Assembly: GCF_000429985.1 (NCBI RefSeq)
Contig: NZ_AUCX01000010.1
Location: 124,001-188,000 of the forward strand
Source: Maridesulfovibrio bastinii DSM 16055
GTDB lineage: Bacteria > Desulfobacterota > Desulfovibrionia > Desulfovibrionales > Desulfovibrionaceae
Direction of reading: 5' to 3'
DNA length: 64,000 nucleotides
Below, piece after piece: positions 26,397-35,530 of this stretch (positions are counted from its first letter, which is position 1; each line of letters begins with the position of its first letter). A program made the position numbers and the translations under genes. Under the pieces are notes generated by a model. The model was not told where the DNA came from. It made no database searches and saw only the letters and a program-made list of their open reading frames with translations.

Positions 26397-27068
26397 CTAA
26401 TTACTCTCAAGAGGTATCTGGAGCCTTGTAAGGGCCTCTGAAAGAATCGCAGCTTTTTTAGGGTCAACTGAATTTAAAATATTTCCTGCGGTTTTGCCCC
26501 TCATGCCTGCCAGTATTTTGACAGCCAGTTTCATATCCAGAGTTTCAATTACCGCGGCGGCACTTTTAGCTTTCATGCTGGAATAAACTCCAACCAGATG
26601 CTTGATTTTCTGATCTTTAAGAACATTTGCATCTTCAATCATTTTCTTGAGACGCTTTTCAAGATCAGCAAGTTTGGCAAGTTTTTTATCAAGGCTCTGC
26701 TCAAGAGTCTTTAATGATCTCTCTTTGCGCGCAAGCTCATCTTCCTTGGCTTTAAGAGCCTTCCAGTCGTTGGCATTCATACCTTCGGGCGGCTTATCAG
26801 CTTTTTCAGCCGGTTTCTGCTGATCATTGGCCGCTGCCAGAGCAGCCTTGGGAGTGACAACTTCACGCACAATATTAGTATCTACGGCCATTTTTTTTAC
26901 AACCGGAGTTTCAGACGTTTCAAGATCAACGCCGAGATAGCCTATGAGAGACAGCTTAAAAAGAGCCAGAAAAATAAGACAGATAAGGACCCTAGATATC
27001 TTTAGGTTTGAACCTAATTGTTGCCATCTCGTCGTACTCTTTCTGCTCTTTGAGATTTTCTTCTTCAT
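26397..27068 (-). CDS. MotE-like flagellar chaperone / MgtE N-domain protein
   Basis: A 223-aa protein with a short basic N-terminus, one membrane segment (about 26-46, VLICLIFLALFKLSLIGYLG), a coiled coil (about 100-150) and a C-terminal MgtE-N-like helical domain (MKAKSAAAVIETLDMKLAVK, then LNSVDPKKAAILSEAL). This build matches MotE, the periplasmic motor-assembly chaperone often encoded beside fliJ. The ATG at 27068 has GGGAA shortly upstream and lies inside the fliJ 3' end, so the two genes overlap by 77 bases in different frames. A role in the flagellar motor or export apparatus follows from the domain and from fliJ. Confidence 0.75.
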   Translation of the reverse strand: MKKKISKSRKSTTRWQQLGSNLKISRVLICLIFLALFKLSLIGYLGVDLETSETPVVKKMAVDTNIVREVVTPKAALAAANDQQKPAEKADKPPEGMNANDWKALKAKEDELARKERSLKTLEQSLDKKLAKLADLEKRLKKMIEDANVLKDQKIKHLVGVYSSMKAKSAAAVIETLDMKLAVKILAGMRGKTAGNILNSVDPKKAAILSEALTRLQIPLESN

Positions 27069-27429
27069 AGTATTTCCCGGATTGATTTTCTTTGAGTTTC
27101 TCCAGCAGCTTACGGTCTTTTGACTTTTCAACTGCAATCATGCGTGCTTTTTGCAAATTAAGGGCCAATTGTTTAAGCCTGTTTTCGGCTGAATGCAGGT
27201 CCTGTTTCAGAGCATCGTCATACTGCCGCCAGAGCCAGAAATCCGCAGCAGATAAATTATCATACTCTTTGGATTGATGCGCGACAATCTTACTTTTTAA
27301 AGCTTCAACAACTTTCTCCTGCTCACTATGCAGCTTCTGCGCCTCTGCAAGAGCCTGTCTGGCCTGCTCTTCAGCCTGCTTTCTGAAATCCAGTATTTTC
27401 TCAAGCTTAAATTTAAAAGGCTTCGGCAT
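26992..27429 (-). CDS. fliJ: Flagellar export protein FliJ
   Basis: A 145-aa, almost entirely helical and charged protein beginning KPFKFKLEKILDFRKQAEEQ, the classic FliJ start, with coiled-coil heptads through residue 130. FliJ is the central stalk of the flagellar type III export ATPase. The rest of the flagellar export cluster is not in this window: the region upstream on the minus strand is a separate unknown gene ended by a terminator, so this four-gene block (fliJ, motE-like, truA, FliD-like) seems to be its own unit. Confidence 0.85.
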   Translation of the reverse strand: MPKPFKFKLEKILDFRKQAEEQARQALAEAQKLHSEQEKVVEALKSKIVAHQSKEYDNLSAADFWLWRQYDDALKQDLHSAENRLKQLALNLQKARMIAVEKSKDRKLLEKLKENQSGKYYEEENLKEQKEYDEMATIRFKPKDI

Positions 27430-27547
27430 TGCTGTAATCCTTAAAGATAAACGACTTCAACCCGAAAGTGCGGACAAAAATGCCAATGGGTTTTAGAAGA
27501 TCTTCAGCACTTAATTATCAAAATATTGCGGGTGTTATCAAATCTAT

Positions 27548-27585
27548 AAAAAAGGTCCGGTTGAAGCTAAGCTTAAAACCGGACC
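27548..27585 (-). terminator. Intrinsic terminator of the exported-protein gene
   Basis: On the minus strand GGTCCGGTT and AACCGGACC form a stem around a 14-base centre (27554-27562 with 27577-27585), followed by TTTTTT. It closes the unknown exported-protein gene and separates it from fliJ. Confidence 0.88.
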
Positions 27586-27613
27586 CTGCATATCAATAAA
27601 TCAGAAAAAAAGT

Positions 27614-28825
27614 CTAATTTTCAACAAATTCAGACCGGATCACGCACTGTTTTCCCATGGCCTGCTTTACATATTCTTTAACCAGAATACCAATACGTTC
27701 TTCCCGATCGAAACCGTCAGCGTATTTGCCGCCTTTATAAACTTCAGGAAATTTATCCGACACTTCAGGATCATCAGAACACATTTCTTCCATGCCTTTG
27801 GAATAATTTTCCATTTTGGAATTTATCTCTTCATCGGTCATGGATTCAATCTGGTTCACTTTCCGGGCAAAAACCTGAGGTTCAGGCAGATTGTCAGACT
27901 CCATTATCCCCTTAAAGGCTTTTGCAAAACGCTGGCTTCCTTCAAAAATATGTTTCGGACGCACAACATTAAGCCCGGCCCATCCGGCTTTCAGCCATTT
28001 AAAAAGGAAAGTGGTTGTTTTTTCAGGATCGTTTTTATCCTGAATGTAAACATAAACAGAAGCTGAGGAATACATATAAGTATCCATCCAGCCTATTCCG
28101 CCCGCACTTAGACCGGGGATACCACTGTAAAAGTAATTCCACTGGTTATCATCAACCACAAGGCCTTTTCGGCCGACACCGGATTTGTCGATCTGTCTGG
28201 AGACTGAAAGAAAAACATCCCTGCCCTGATATTTCATCATGACCATAAGTCTTTCCAGATCGTATTTATAGTATCCGCCGCCGAATGAATCGGGGGTATT
28301 AACTTCGTATTCCCTGCCGCGCCAGACTTTAGGAGTATCGCAGGAATTCATATATTCCCACGGTTTAATTTTCTGGGTCATAAACTGGCTGTCAGGATAC
28401 CATCCGCTGATACGAATGACGGAAGGATAAATCGCATAATTGGGAATATCCGGATTATATGCATATTCAAGGATATGTTTTAATCCGGTGTTTACTTCCA
28501 TCCGCATTCCGGCACCGTTTGTAGATTTATAGCGCGGGAGGTTGATCATCTCGTCTGTGGACTTGGAATTATCCACATAGCCGATAACATTCTGAACTTT
28601 GGAGGGATCAAAATTACCGGATTTATCCACCACAAAATCAAGAAGATATTTGAGATCGTTAACAACCGGTTTTTCCAGATCTTCTTTTTTTTCTTTGTCC
28701 TTTTTGGTCCAGTCACAAAATCCTTTGACCGGATAGACAGAAACCATAAAAGCCGTAATTGATAAAGTTATAAGAGCCACACGGATAAAACCGGGCAGCA
28801 GGCCCGAAAAGAGCTTATTCTTCAT
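27614..28825 (-). CDS. Exported protein of unknown function
   Basis: A 403-aa protein that I do not recognise. Residues about 12-38 are a hydrophobic signal-like segment (VALITLSITAFMVSVYP) followed by CDWTKKDKEKKEDLEK, a Lys/Glu-rich linker. The mature part is rich in Tyr, Trp and Gly (GGGYYKYDLERL, GGIGWMDTYMYSSASVYVY) and probably a beta-rich periplasmic or outer-membrane-associated domain. Only three or four cysteines occur. It is a single-gene unit with its own terminator, upstream of fliJ and unrelated to it by operon. No function is proposed. Confidence 0.75.
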   Translation of the reverse strand: MKNKLFSGLLPGFIRVALITLSITAFMVSVYPVKGFCDWTKKDKEKKEDLEKPVVNDLKYLLDFVVDKSGNFDPSKVQNVIGYVDNSKSTDEMINLPRYKSTNGAGMRMEVNTGLKHILEYAYNPDIPNYAIYPSVIRISGWYPDSQFMTQKIKPWEYMNSCDTPKVWRGREYEVNTPDSFGGGYYKYDLERLMVMMKYQGRDVFLSVSRQIDKSGVGRKGLVVDDNQWNYFYSGIPGLSAGGIGWMDTYMYSSASVYVYIQDKNDPEKTTTFLFKWLKAGWAGLNVVRPKHIFEGSQRFAKAFKGIMESDNLPEPQVFARKVNQIESMTDEEINSKMENYSKGMEEMCSDDPEVSDKFPEVYKGGKYADGFDREERIGILVKEYVKQAMGKQCVIRSEFVEN

Positions 28826-29022
28826 AAAGTAACTTACCTGTTCATAAATATTTTTGTCTACACCCTGAAGTATTCTAGATATGTATTTTATAGAACATTG
28901 GCAAGTATTCCTGTTTTAACATTTAAACTTATCAATTATAGGCGATTTCAAATTTTTAGATGATTTTATTAATTAATATAACTATTGCTCCATACAGTTA
29001 TAAACTGGGCATGCAATATTAT

Positions 29023-29520
29023 TTAAATATAATTTTTCGCATAATTACTGGTTCTGACTTCAACCGGAGGCTCATGAACTATGCAGGAAGTATCACTAAT
29101 TACTCTCGGGGGATTATTATCACCATGTTCCCAGCGCAACGAAATCATCCACAGACCAAGCTCACCAATAAAAAAATACGCCGGGAAATTTACTATTCTT
29201 GATGGCTTTCCACCCATGTTTCTGTCCTGACTCTGTGAATACTCGGCGTTCCAGCCGAAAGCCCGGCCCCGCCATGGCAGTCCGGCCTTATGAATTTTAT
29301 TCGCCAGCTCTCTTACTTCATAAATATCTGGAATGACGGTTTCTATAATAGCATCGGGATGACGGATTCCGGCTGGAGGAACCAGAATCCAGTTACTCCA
29401 TGTCCTATTCTTCATTTTCCAGCCGTCCTTTATCAGCAGGGCCGCACCTTCTCTTACATAATATATATTTTCATTAGGTGAAGCTTTGCTCACCTGAACG
29501 TGTAATTTAACTTTTTTCAT
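29023..29520 (-). CDS. Protein of unknown function
   Basis: A 165-aa soluble protein without recognisable domains. It is notable for a Trp-rich composition (TWSNWILVPPAGIR, GLPWRGRAFGWN, LGLWMISLRWE). The ATG at 29520 is chosen because the sequence from there looks native (MKKVKLHVQVSKA); its ribosome-binding site is poor, so the frame could extend to 29547. It stands alone between two AT-rich gaps. The AT-richness and lack of operon context are compatible with a recently acquired gene, but that is only an impression. Confidence 0.5.
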   Translation of the reverse strand: MKKVKLHVQVSKASPNENIYYVREGAALLIKDGWKMKNRTWSNWILVPPAGIRHPDAIIETVIPDIYEVRELANKIHKAGLPWRGRAFGWNAEYSQSQDRNMGGKPSRIVNFPAYFFIGELGLWMISLRWEHGDNNPPRVISDTSCIVHEPPVEVRTSNYAKNYI

Positions 29521-29904
29521 GGAAACTTCATTAGCACTTCGCCTCAATCATAACCACTTTGCGTTCAATGAATCACCAATCTCTTACAAATGTACATGAA
29601 AGCGGGTCATAAAGATTCATGCACAAAATATTATTCTGTTTAAAAACTGTAGCAGCAGAATTATTTAGTATTTATTTTTTTACTTCGGATAGTTAGGAAG
29701 ATAAATCCTATATTCATTCCAAATTATGCTAACCACCAGGGCATGTATCTCTGGTATCAGACAGGATATATTATCAGCGGGCAAAGCTTGGGTTGCTATA
29801 GAATAATTCTTGGATTAATTTCCAGCAACTGATCATGTCTCTCCGGTTACAATGTGGTTGTTTTATAAAATTATCTGTTAACGCAGTTATTGAGCAGCAA
29901 TTGA
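29521..29904. other. AT-rich divergent region before the sensor kinase
   Basis: This stretch separates the unknown minus-strand gene from the sensor kinase. It includes a small perfect palindrome AGAATAATTCT near 29799 and no open frame or recognisable promoter pair. Confidence 0.4.
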
Positions 29905-31866
29905 ATGCACTTTTCCAACCAACGTAATTTACTGATTATCATTCTGCTTCTGGTGCAATTGCTACCGGGATGTATTCCTGTTGATCATGCTGAAAATCAA
30001 CTGGCTTCGCACGGAATATACAATATAGAGTCACCCTCTGATAAAATTAGGAGTTTAAATGGTGAATGGGAGTTCTATTGGAACAGGCTGCTGAAACCAG
30101 TTGACTTTCAATCCGGGAACCTCCCTAAAATGGACGGTTTTTTCAATCTTCCGGGATCGTGGAAAAATCATCACCTTGGTGACAAAAAGTTAAGCCGCAC
30201 CGGACAGGCAACCTATAGACTCCACCTTGTTCCACAAAAATTATCAGGCCGGATGACCCTGCGGCTTTTCGATATCCACGAGGCTTATAAACTCTGGGTT
30301 GATGGAAGACTTGCCGCTCAAAGCGGAATACCCGGCACATCAGCAATATCCGAACACCCTTCAAGAACACTCAAGTTTGTTGAAATCCACTTCAAAGGAA
30401 AACCTATAGAACTGATCCTACAGGTTTCTAATCATAATTTCCGTAACGGCGGCATCACAGAACCCATAAAAATAGCTATGCCCGGTCCTCTTGAGGAAGA
30501 AGCTATAACCAGCTGGTGTTTCTCAATATTTTTTGCCGGGAGTCTGCTGATGATGGGCATCTATCATCTGGCTCTTTTTGTCTTGCGTAAAAATAACCGG
30601 GCTGCTCTTTATTTCTCCTTATACTGCTTTCTAGTGGTCGGATACTGCATCAATTCAAATACCTCCATGTGGGTATCCTCGCTTTTTCTTCCTGACATTG
30701 ATCCGAACATACTGGAATTAATTTCCTTATCCTGCTTTGTCATCTGGGCTTCATTTATTTTTCGTTTCCTCAAAACTTTGTATCCGGATGAAATACATTC
30801 ATTCCTGCTCTATTTTCTCGATCTCAGGATTCTGTTTTTTGTACTTTTACTCCTTTTTGCAGACCGCATAATACTCTCATGGTTTATCGCCTTCTGCCTG
30901 TTGCAGACTTTTTTATATGCGGTGTACTACTTTGCCAGACTTATTGTCTGCGTAAAGCGTAAACGTGTCGGTGCAAAAATTCTAATAGTCGGACTGGCAG
31001 GACAGTTGATAGCCGGTATTAATGATCCGCTGCTCCATGCCGGTATAATCAAATCGATTTATCTTGTTGAACCGGCAGTTTTCCTTTTTGCTTTGTCACA
31101 GTCACTGGTGCTGGCGAAACATTTTTCCAGTGCCTTCAGTTCCGTTGAGAAGCTTTCAAAAGAACTGGAAAATAAAAATACCATTCTTCAAAACGAAATC
31201 CACGAACGTAACCGCCTTGAAGCAAAACTGGTCAATACCAGTGAAGAAGAAAGGCGACAGTTAAGTTATGAACTACATGACAGTCTTTGTCAGCAGCTTA
31301 CCGGCGCAAGGCTGAGAGCTTCGGCTTTAAGCCACACTAACCGTGAAAAATCTGACGGACCGGCATTGCTTGAGCTTGAAACAATCTTAAAAGAATCCAC
31401 ACAGGAAGCATACAAAATAGCCAGAGGTCTTTGCCCCGTTGAGCACACGGCATCAAATTTATCTCTTGAAAACCTTATTGCCACTTTAAGTGAGTCCACT
31501 AATATCAATGTTGAACTGAATAAAAATCTTGTATGTGAAGATTGCAGTTACCCGAATTTAATTCAATTTTATCGCATCGCACAGGAAGCTCTCGGCAATG
31601 CTTTAAGATACTCTAAGGCAGACCTGATTACAGTTGATCTTGAATGTTGCGGTGAGGGAAAGTTAGTGCTTACTGTAACTGATAATGGTATAGGACGTAA
31701 GGCTTCCACATCTCATGGAGGTGGTCTTGGCACTAATATTATGTCTCACAGAGCGGCTTTAATAAAAGCGACATTAAAAGTATATGATCCTTCTGACGGA
31801 GGAACATGCGTATCCTGTGAAGCACCGTGTAATATTTACCAACAGACAATTAAAAATAATGAATAA
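29905..31866 (+). CDS. 7TMR-DISM sensor histidine kinase (NarX/UhpB-type HisKA_3)
   Basis: A 653-aa sensor kinase. The N-terminus is a signal segment ending in LLPGC, a lipobox-like site with an atypical Pro. Residues about 50-190 form a beta-rich extracytoplasmic domain of the 7TMR-DISMED2 kind (LNGEWEFYWNRL, LPGSWKNHH, LWVDGRL). Seven membrane helices (about 205-395) follow. The cytoplasmic part has a HisKA_3 dimerisation helix with phospho-acceptor His458 in LSYELHDSLCQQL, and an ATPase with QEALGNALRYS, DNGIG and GGGLGTNIM motifs. The stop overlaps the start of the response regulator gene by eight bases, so the pair is translationally coupled. The ligand is unknown; carbohydrate-like ligands are proposed for DISMED2 domains. 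Confidence 0.92.
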   Translation: MHFSNQRNLLIIILLLVQLLPGCIPVDHAENQLASHGIYNIESPSDKIRSLNGEWEFYWNRLLKPVDFQSGNLPKMDGFFNLPGSWKNHHLGDKKLSRTGQATYRLHLVPQKLSGRMTLRLFDIHEAYKLWVDGRLAAQSGIPGTSAISEHPSRTLKFVEIHFKGKPIELILQVSNHNFRNGGITEPIKIAMPGPLEEEAITSWCFSIFFAGSLLMMGIYHLALFVLRKNNRAALYFSLYCFLVVGYCINSNTSMWVSSLFLPDIDPNILELISLSCFVIWASFIFRFLKTLYPDEIHSFLLYFLDLRILFFVLLLLFADRIILSWFIAFCLLQTFLYAVYYFARLIVCVKRKRVGAKILIVGLAGQLIAGINDPLLHAGIIKSIYLVEPAVFLFALSQSLVLAKHFSSAFSSVEKLSKELENKNTILQNEIHERNRLEAKLVNTSEEERRQLSYELHDSLCQQLTGARLRASALSHTNREKSDGPALLELETILKESTQEAYKIARGLCPVEHTASNLSLENLIATLSESTNINVELNKNLVCEDCSYPNLIQFYRIAQEALGNALRYSKADLITVDLECCGEGKLVLTVTDNGIGRKASTSHGGGLGTNIMSHRAALIKATLKVYDPSDGGTCVSCEAPCNIYQQTIKNNE

Positions 31867-32482
31867 TAACTCTTCAAACTTTCGCATACTTATTGTTGAT
31901 GACCATCCGGCCATAAGAACGGGTATCAGTATCCTTCTAAAATCTCGAAATATTGATGTTGCGGCTGAAGCTGATAGCTGGACTGAAGCTCTGGCAATAC
32001 TTGAGCAGGATCAATTTGATATTGTTCTGCTTGATTTGACTCTGAAGGACGGTAGCGGCCTAAACCTGTTACCTGAACTTGAGTCACGCAATATTTATGT
32101 TCTGGTCTACACCATGCATGAATCTTCCGACCTGATAAAAAAAGCACTCGATCAGGGAGCATTGGGCTATGTTTCCAAACAGGAAGAGACAGATATTTTG
32201 TTTGAGGCTATAGATATGGTTGCCCATGGAAAAAGATTTCTAAGTCCCTGCGCTCAAAGAAATCTAAATATAAACAGTGGTGATCAAAAACCGGAAGAGA
32301 CATTAAGCAAAAGAGAAAAGCAAATCTTTGTCTATATCGGGAAAGGCTTTGGAAGCACCGAAATTGCTGAAAAATTAAATCTCAGTAGAAGTACAATCGA
32401 AACCTACTGCACCCGAATCACCCACAAATTGAATTTAGAGACCAGAAGAGAATTGAGGAAATTAGCTATCTCTTCCATTTAA
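31859..32482 (+). CDS. NarL/LuxR-type response regulator
   Basis: A 207-aa two-component regulator. The receiver domain shows LIVDDHP with Asp14-Asp15 and the phospho-acceptor Asp59 in VLLDLTLKDG; YVSKQEE supplies the conserved Lys. The C-terminal LuxR-type helix-turn-helix spans about 147-205 (LSKREKQIF, TEIAEKLNLSRSTIETYC). The ATG at 31859 lies inside the kinase stop region with no good ribosome-binding site, consistent with coupling to the kinase gene. Its target genes are unknown; the next genes (liv) are on the other strand. Confidence 0.92.
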   Translation: MNNNSSNFRILIVDDHPAIRTGISILLKSRNIDVAAEADSWTEALAILEQDQFDIVLLDLTLKDGSGLNLLPELESRNIYVLVYTMHESSDLIKKALDQGALGYVSKQEETDILFEAIDMVAHGKRFLSPCAQRNLNINSGDQKPEETLSKREKQIFVYIGKGFGSTEIAEKLNLSRSTIETYCTRITHKLNLETRRELRKLAISSI

Positions 32483-32572
32483 GAGCATTCCTAAAACTTT
32501 TTCTGACTATCTAAATTTTCAATAAGCTGTAATCATTAAATATATTGTGGTTTATTCCCAAATCTTAGCAAT

Positions 32573-32603
32573 AAAAAAGCTGCTACCAATGCTGGTAACA
32601 GCT
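32573..32603 (-). terminator. Intrinsic terminator of the liv operon
   Basis: On the minus strand AGCTGTTACCA pairs with TGGTAGCAGCT around GCAT with one G-U pair, then a run of six U. It lies about 45 bases after livF. Confidence 0.88.
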
Positions 32604-32646
32604 CTTCCTTCAATTTTTAAAAAACGACTTAAGCAGCGCTGGTTTT

Positions 32647-33360
32647 CTATTCACCAAGATAGGCTTTTTGAATATCCGGGTTATCAAGCAATGCCTGAGC
32701 GTCATCCTCAAGGACGACATTTCCTGTTTCCAGCACATAGCCTCTTGTCGCCATGCTCAAGGCAACTTTAGCATTCTGTTCGACCAGAATTACAGTTGTG
32801 CCCTGTTTATTAATCTCCTGAACAATATCAAATATCTGCTGAACAATGAGTGGAGCAAGCCCCAGTGAGGGTTCATCCAGAAGCAGAATCTTCGGACGAC
32901 TCATCAAAGCCCGGGCAATAGCCAGCATCTGCTGTTCACCGCCTGAAAGTGTTCCGCCGGCCTGAAATCTTCTTTCCATGAGAATCGGAAACATCTGATA
33001 CATTCTTTCAATATCATCAGCGATTTCGTTGTCTTTTCTGAAAAAAGCACCCAGATCAAGATTCTCTTCAATGGTCAGTCGGGGGAAAACCCGTCTTCCT
33101 TCCGGAACCTGACACAGCCCCATCTCCGGAAGTTTATCAGGACTGACCGAATTTATTCTTTCACCACGATAAAAAATATCGCCGGAAGTAGCTTTAACAA
33201 TATTACAAATGGTCATCAGGGTTGTGCTTTTTCCTGCACCGTTAGCACCGATAACGGATACTATCTCCCCTTCGTAGACTTTAAGGTTGATTCCTTTAAG
33301 AGCCTTAATGCTCCCGTAACCGGATTCAACATTTCTAAGTTCAAGAATTGGTTCCGGCAT
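32647..33360 (-). CDS. livF: Branched-chain amino-acid ABC transporter ATPase LivF
   Basis: A 237-aa cytoplasmic ATPase of the HAAT-type importer. Walker A GANGAGKSTT, Q-loop region, ABC signature LSGGEQQMLAIARAL and Walker B ILLLDEPSLGLAP are in order; the ending VVLEDDAQALLDNPDIQKAYLG is typical for LivF. It is the last gene of the liv operon, four bases after livM, and is followed by a terminator. Confidence 0.95.
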   Translation of the reverse strand: MPEPILELRNVESGYGSIKALKGINLKVYEGEIVSVIGANGAGKSTTLMTICNIVKATSGDIFYRGERINSVSPDKLPEMGLCQVPEGRRVFPRLTIEENLDLGAFFRKDNEIADDIERMYQMFPILMERRFQAGGTLSGGEQQMLAIARALMSRPKILLLDEPSLGLAPLIVQQIFDIVQEINKQGTTVILVEQNAKVALSMATRGYVLETGNVVLEDDAQALLDNPDIQKAYLGE

Positions 33361-33363
33361 AAT

Positions 33364-34581
33364 CTAATCCCCTTTGCTGGAAACTTTACGCTTCTGAGGC
33401 CAGAACCCCTGCGGTCTGAAAATCATCATTACAACCATAACACCGCCGAAAACCAGCATCCTGTATAGTTCAAAATCACGAAATGCCTCAGGAAGAACAA
33501 TCAGAGCTATCGCTCCAAGAATAACTCCCGGTATTGAGCCCATACCACCCAGAACAACCATAGCCAGCACCATTGCTGATTCCATGAATGTAAATGATTC
33601 AGGGCTTACGAATCTCATGCGGGCAGCAAAAAAAGCACCGGCAAGACCGCCAAAAACAGAACCGGCACAATATGCAAGCACCTTGGTCTGGAAGGTGGGA
33701 ATTCCCATTACTTCAGCAGCAGTTTCATCCTCTCTGATAGCTTCCCAGGCCCGGCCTATTCTTGAATATTGAAGCCGGTGTACGGCAAGAATAGTGAATA
33801 TGACCAGAACAAGAGCTACATAATACAGAAGACCGAGCTTTTTTAACCAGATATGCTCAAGGCTCATTCCGTTTCCGAAATCAAACCAGTAAATTCCGGG
33901 GGCTTTAATTCCAAGAATACCGTTGGGACCATTGGTAAGACTCATCCAGTTGTTGAGCACAAGCCGGACAATTTCACCGAATCCGAGGGTTACAATAGCA
34001 AGATAGTCTCCCCTCATCTTTGTTGAGGTATAACCAATAATCAGCGCAAGAATACAAGCTGTGAATGCGCTGACCGGGAGACTGAGCCAGAATGAAATTC
34101 CATAATTAATTGACAGCAATGCATAGGTATAAGCTCCTATGCCATAAAATGCGATATAGCCGAGATCAAGCATTCCGGCCATTCCGATTACAACATTAAG
34201 TCCAAGTCCAAGGCAGATGTAGATCATAACATTTATAGTCACATCCTGAACATATCTGCCGAAATACTGGGGAATTAATGCCATGCAGATAAAACCGACT
34301 ATCGCCCACAGCCAGACTGGAACTTTTGCCGCTGCATCTCTGGCTGAAACTGTCGCTTTACAAGCAGGTTTTGTAAAAAAATTAAAAACACCAAGCTTAT
34401 TGAGCTGGTAGATGATCAGGATAGCAGCACATCCTGCAGCAATACGCCACCATACGGTAAACGTTTTTGCTATCTCCAGACCTTCCGGTTTAATTCCGAG
34501 AAGAGGCCAGAGCAGGATAAAGAACCAGACAAGTCCTATGCCCAGTGAAATCCAATGTTTTTTAAACTCTGGTGTCGTCAA
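33364..34581 (-). CDS. livM: Branched-chain amino-acid ABC transporter permease LivM
   Basis: A 405-aa inner-membrane permease, longer than LivH because of an N-terminal extension with two or three membrane helices (about 14-65) before the conserved core. The core shows MAGMLDLGYIAFYGIGAYTY, the typical LivM loop, and WEAIREDETAAEVMGI, the coupling segment for the ATPases. The start is a TTG at 34581 with GGGAGA upstream and overlaps the livH end by 20 bases, which favours coupled translation. It pairs with LivH to form the pore. Confidence 0.94.
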   Translation of the reverse strand: MTTPEFKKHWISLGIGLVWFFILLWPLLGIKPEGLEIAKTFTVWWRIAAGCAAILIIYQLNKLGVFNFFTKPACKATVSARDAAAKVPVWLWAIVGFICMALIPQYFGRYVQDVTINVMIYICLGLGLNVVIGMAGMLDLGYIAFYGIGAYTYALLSINYGISFWLSLPVSAFTACILALIIGYTSTKMRGDYLAIVTLGFGEIVRLVLNNWMSLTNGPNGILGIKAPGIYWFDFGNGMSLEHIWLKKLGLLYYVALVLVIFTILAVHRLQYSRIGRAWEAIREDETAAEVMGIPTFQTKVLAYCAGSVFGGLAGAFFAARMRFVSPESFTFMESAMVLAMVVLGGMGSIPGVILGAIALIVLPEAFRDFELYRMLVFGGVMVVMMIFRPQGFWPQKRKVSSKGD

Positions 34582-35464
34582 TGTTCTCTCCCATGATTCC
34601 TGTGGGCCTGAAATAAAGTACCGCGATAAGTATTATGAACGCGAAAACGTCCTTATATTCTCCTGAAATATATCCTGCGGCAAAAATTTCTACCATTCCG
34701 ATAATAAAACCACCGATCATTGCACCGGTAATATTACCAATTCCACCGAGAACTGCAGCAGCAAAAGCCTTGATACCGGGGACAAACCCCATGTCATACC
34801 GGACTGAACCATAATAAAGCCCGACCATGATACCGGCAGCTGCGGCAAGCCCTGCCCCGATTGCAAATGTAAGACTGATGATACGGTTTGAATTGATACC
34901 CACCAGAGCGGACATTATTTTGTCCTGAGCAGTTGAGCGCATGGCTTTACCGATACGGGTTTTAAATACCAGAGTATTAAGAGCCACAAGTAGAAAAGCT
35001 GTTATGCAGAATATGAAGATCTGCATATAAGACAGCATGACCGTACCAAATTCAAAACCACCGCTGGTAAGTTCAGAGGGATAAGCTTTGTCGTAAACCC
35101 CCTGAGTAAGCATCAGGCCGTTCTGCAGGAAGATGGACATTCCGAGAGCTGAAAGAAGAACAGAAAGTCTTGATGAATTTCTGAGTGGTTTATACGCCAC
35201 TTTCTCGACTGCCATCGCCAGCATTGCGCAATAGCACATAGTGAGCAGCAGAGACCCGCCGAGACACAGCCAGATAGGAGCACCCTGTGCTGCAAGGTAA
35301 CTCATGAAGATTACACCGACATAGCCGCCAGCCGCAAAAAATTCGCCATGGGCGAAGTTGATGAGCTGTATGATACCGTACACCATGGTGTAGCCCAGAG
35401 CGATCAAAGCATAGATGCCGCCTAGTGTTACACCGTTGATGAGCTGTTGAAAAAAATATTCCAT
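34562..35464 (-). CDS. livH: Branched-chain amino-acid ABC transporter permease LivH
   Basis: A 300-aa permease starting at the ATG 35464 (MEYFFQQLINGVTLGGIYAL), the family-typical start; the frame is open further upstream but that part overlaps the hairpin. ALGYTMVYGIIQLINFAHGE and AMRSTAQDKIMSALVGIN are the conserved LivH blocks. Eight or nine membrane helices are evident. It follows the substrate-binding protein gene by 66 bases that hold a strong hairpin. Confidence 0.94.
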   Translation of the reverse strand: MEYFFQQLINGVTLGGIYALIALGYTMVYGIIQLINFAHGEFFAAGGYVGVIFMSYLAAQGAPIWLCLGGSLLLTMCYCAMLAMAVEKVAYKPLRNSSRLSVLLSALGMSIFLQNGLMLTQGVYDKAYPSELTSGGFEFGTVMLSYMQIFIFCITAFLLVALNTLVFKTRIGKAMRSTAQDKIMSALVGINSNRIISLTFAIGAGLAAAAGIMVGLYYGSVRYDMGFVPGIKAFAAAVLGGIGNITGAMIGGFIIGMVEIFAAGYISGEYKDVFAFIILIAVLYFRPTGIMGENIDDTRV

Positions 35465-35490
35465 GGATACCCGGGTTGATTTTTGTATAA

Positions 35491-35512
35491 GTCCCCGCCC
35501 GAAGGCGGGGAC
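35491..35512 (-). promoter_or_regulatory. UUCG-capped hairpin between livJ and livH
   Basis: On the minus strand GTCCCCGCC and GGCGGGGAC form a 9-bp stem closed by a C-UUCG-G tetraloop, followed by TTATAC rather than a U-run. Such a hairpin can protect the 3' end of the abundant binding-protein message or allow partial read-through into the permease genes. Confidence 0.65.
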
Positions 35513-35530
35513 CGGGATCAAAGTTTGTTT

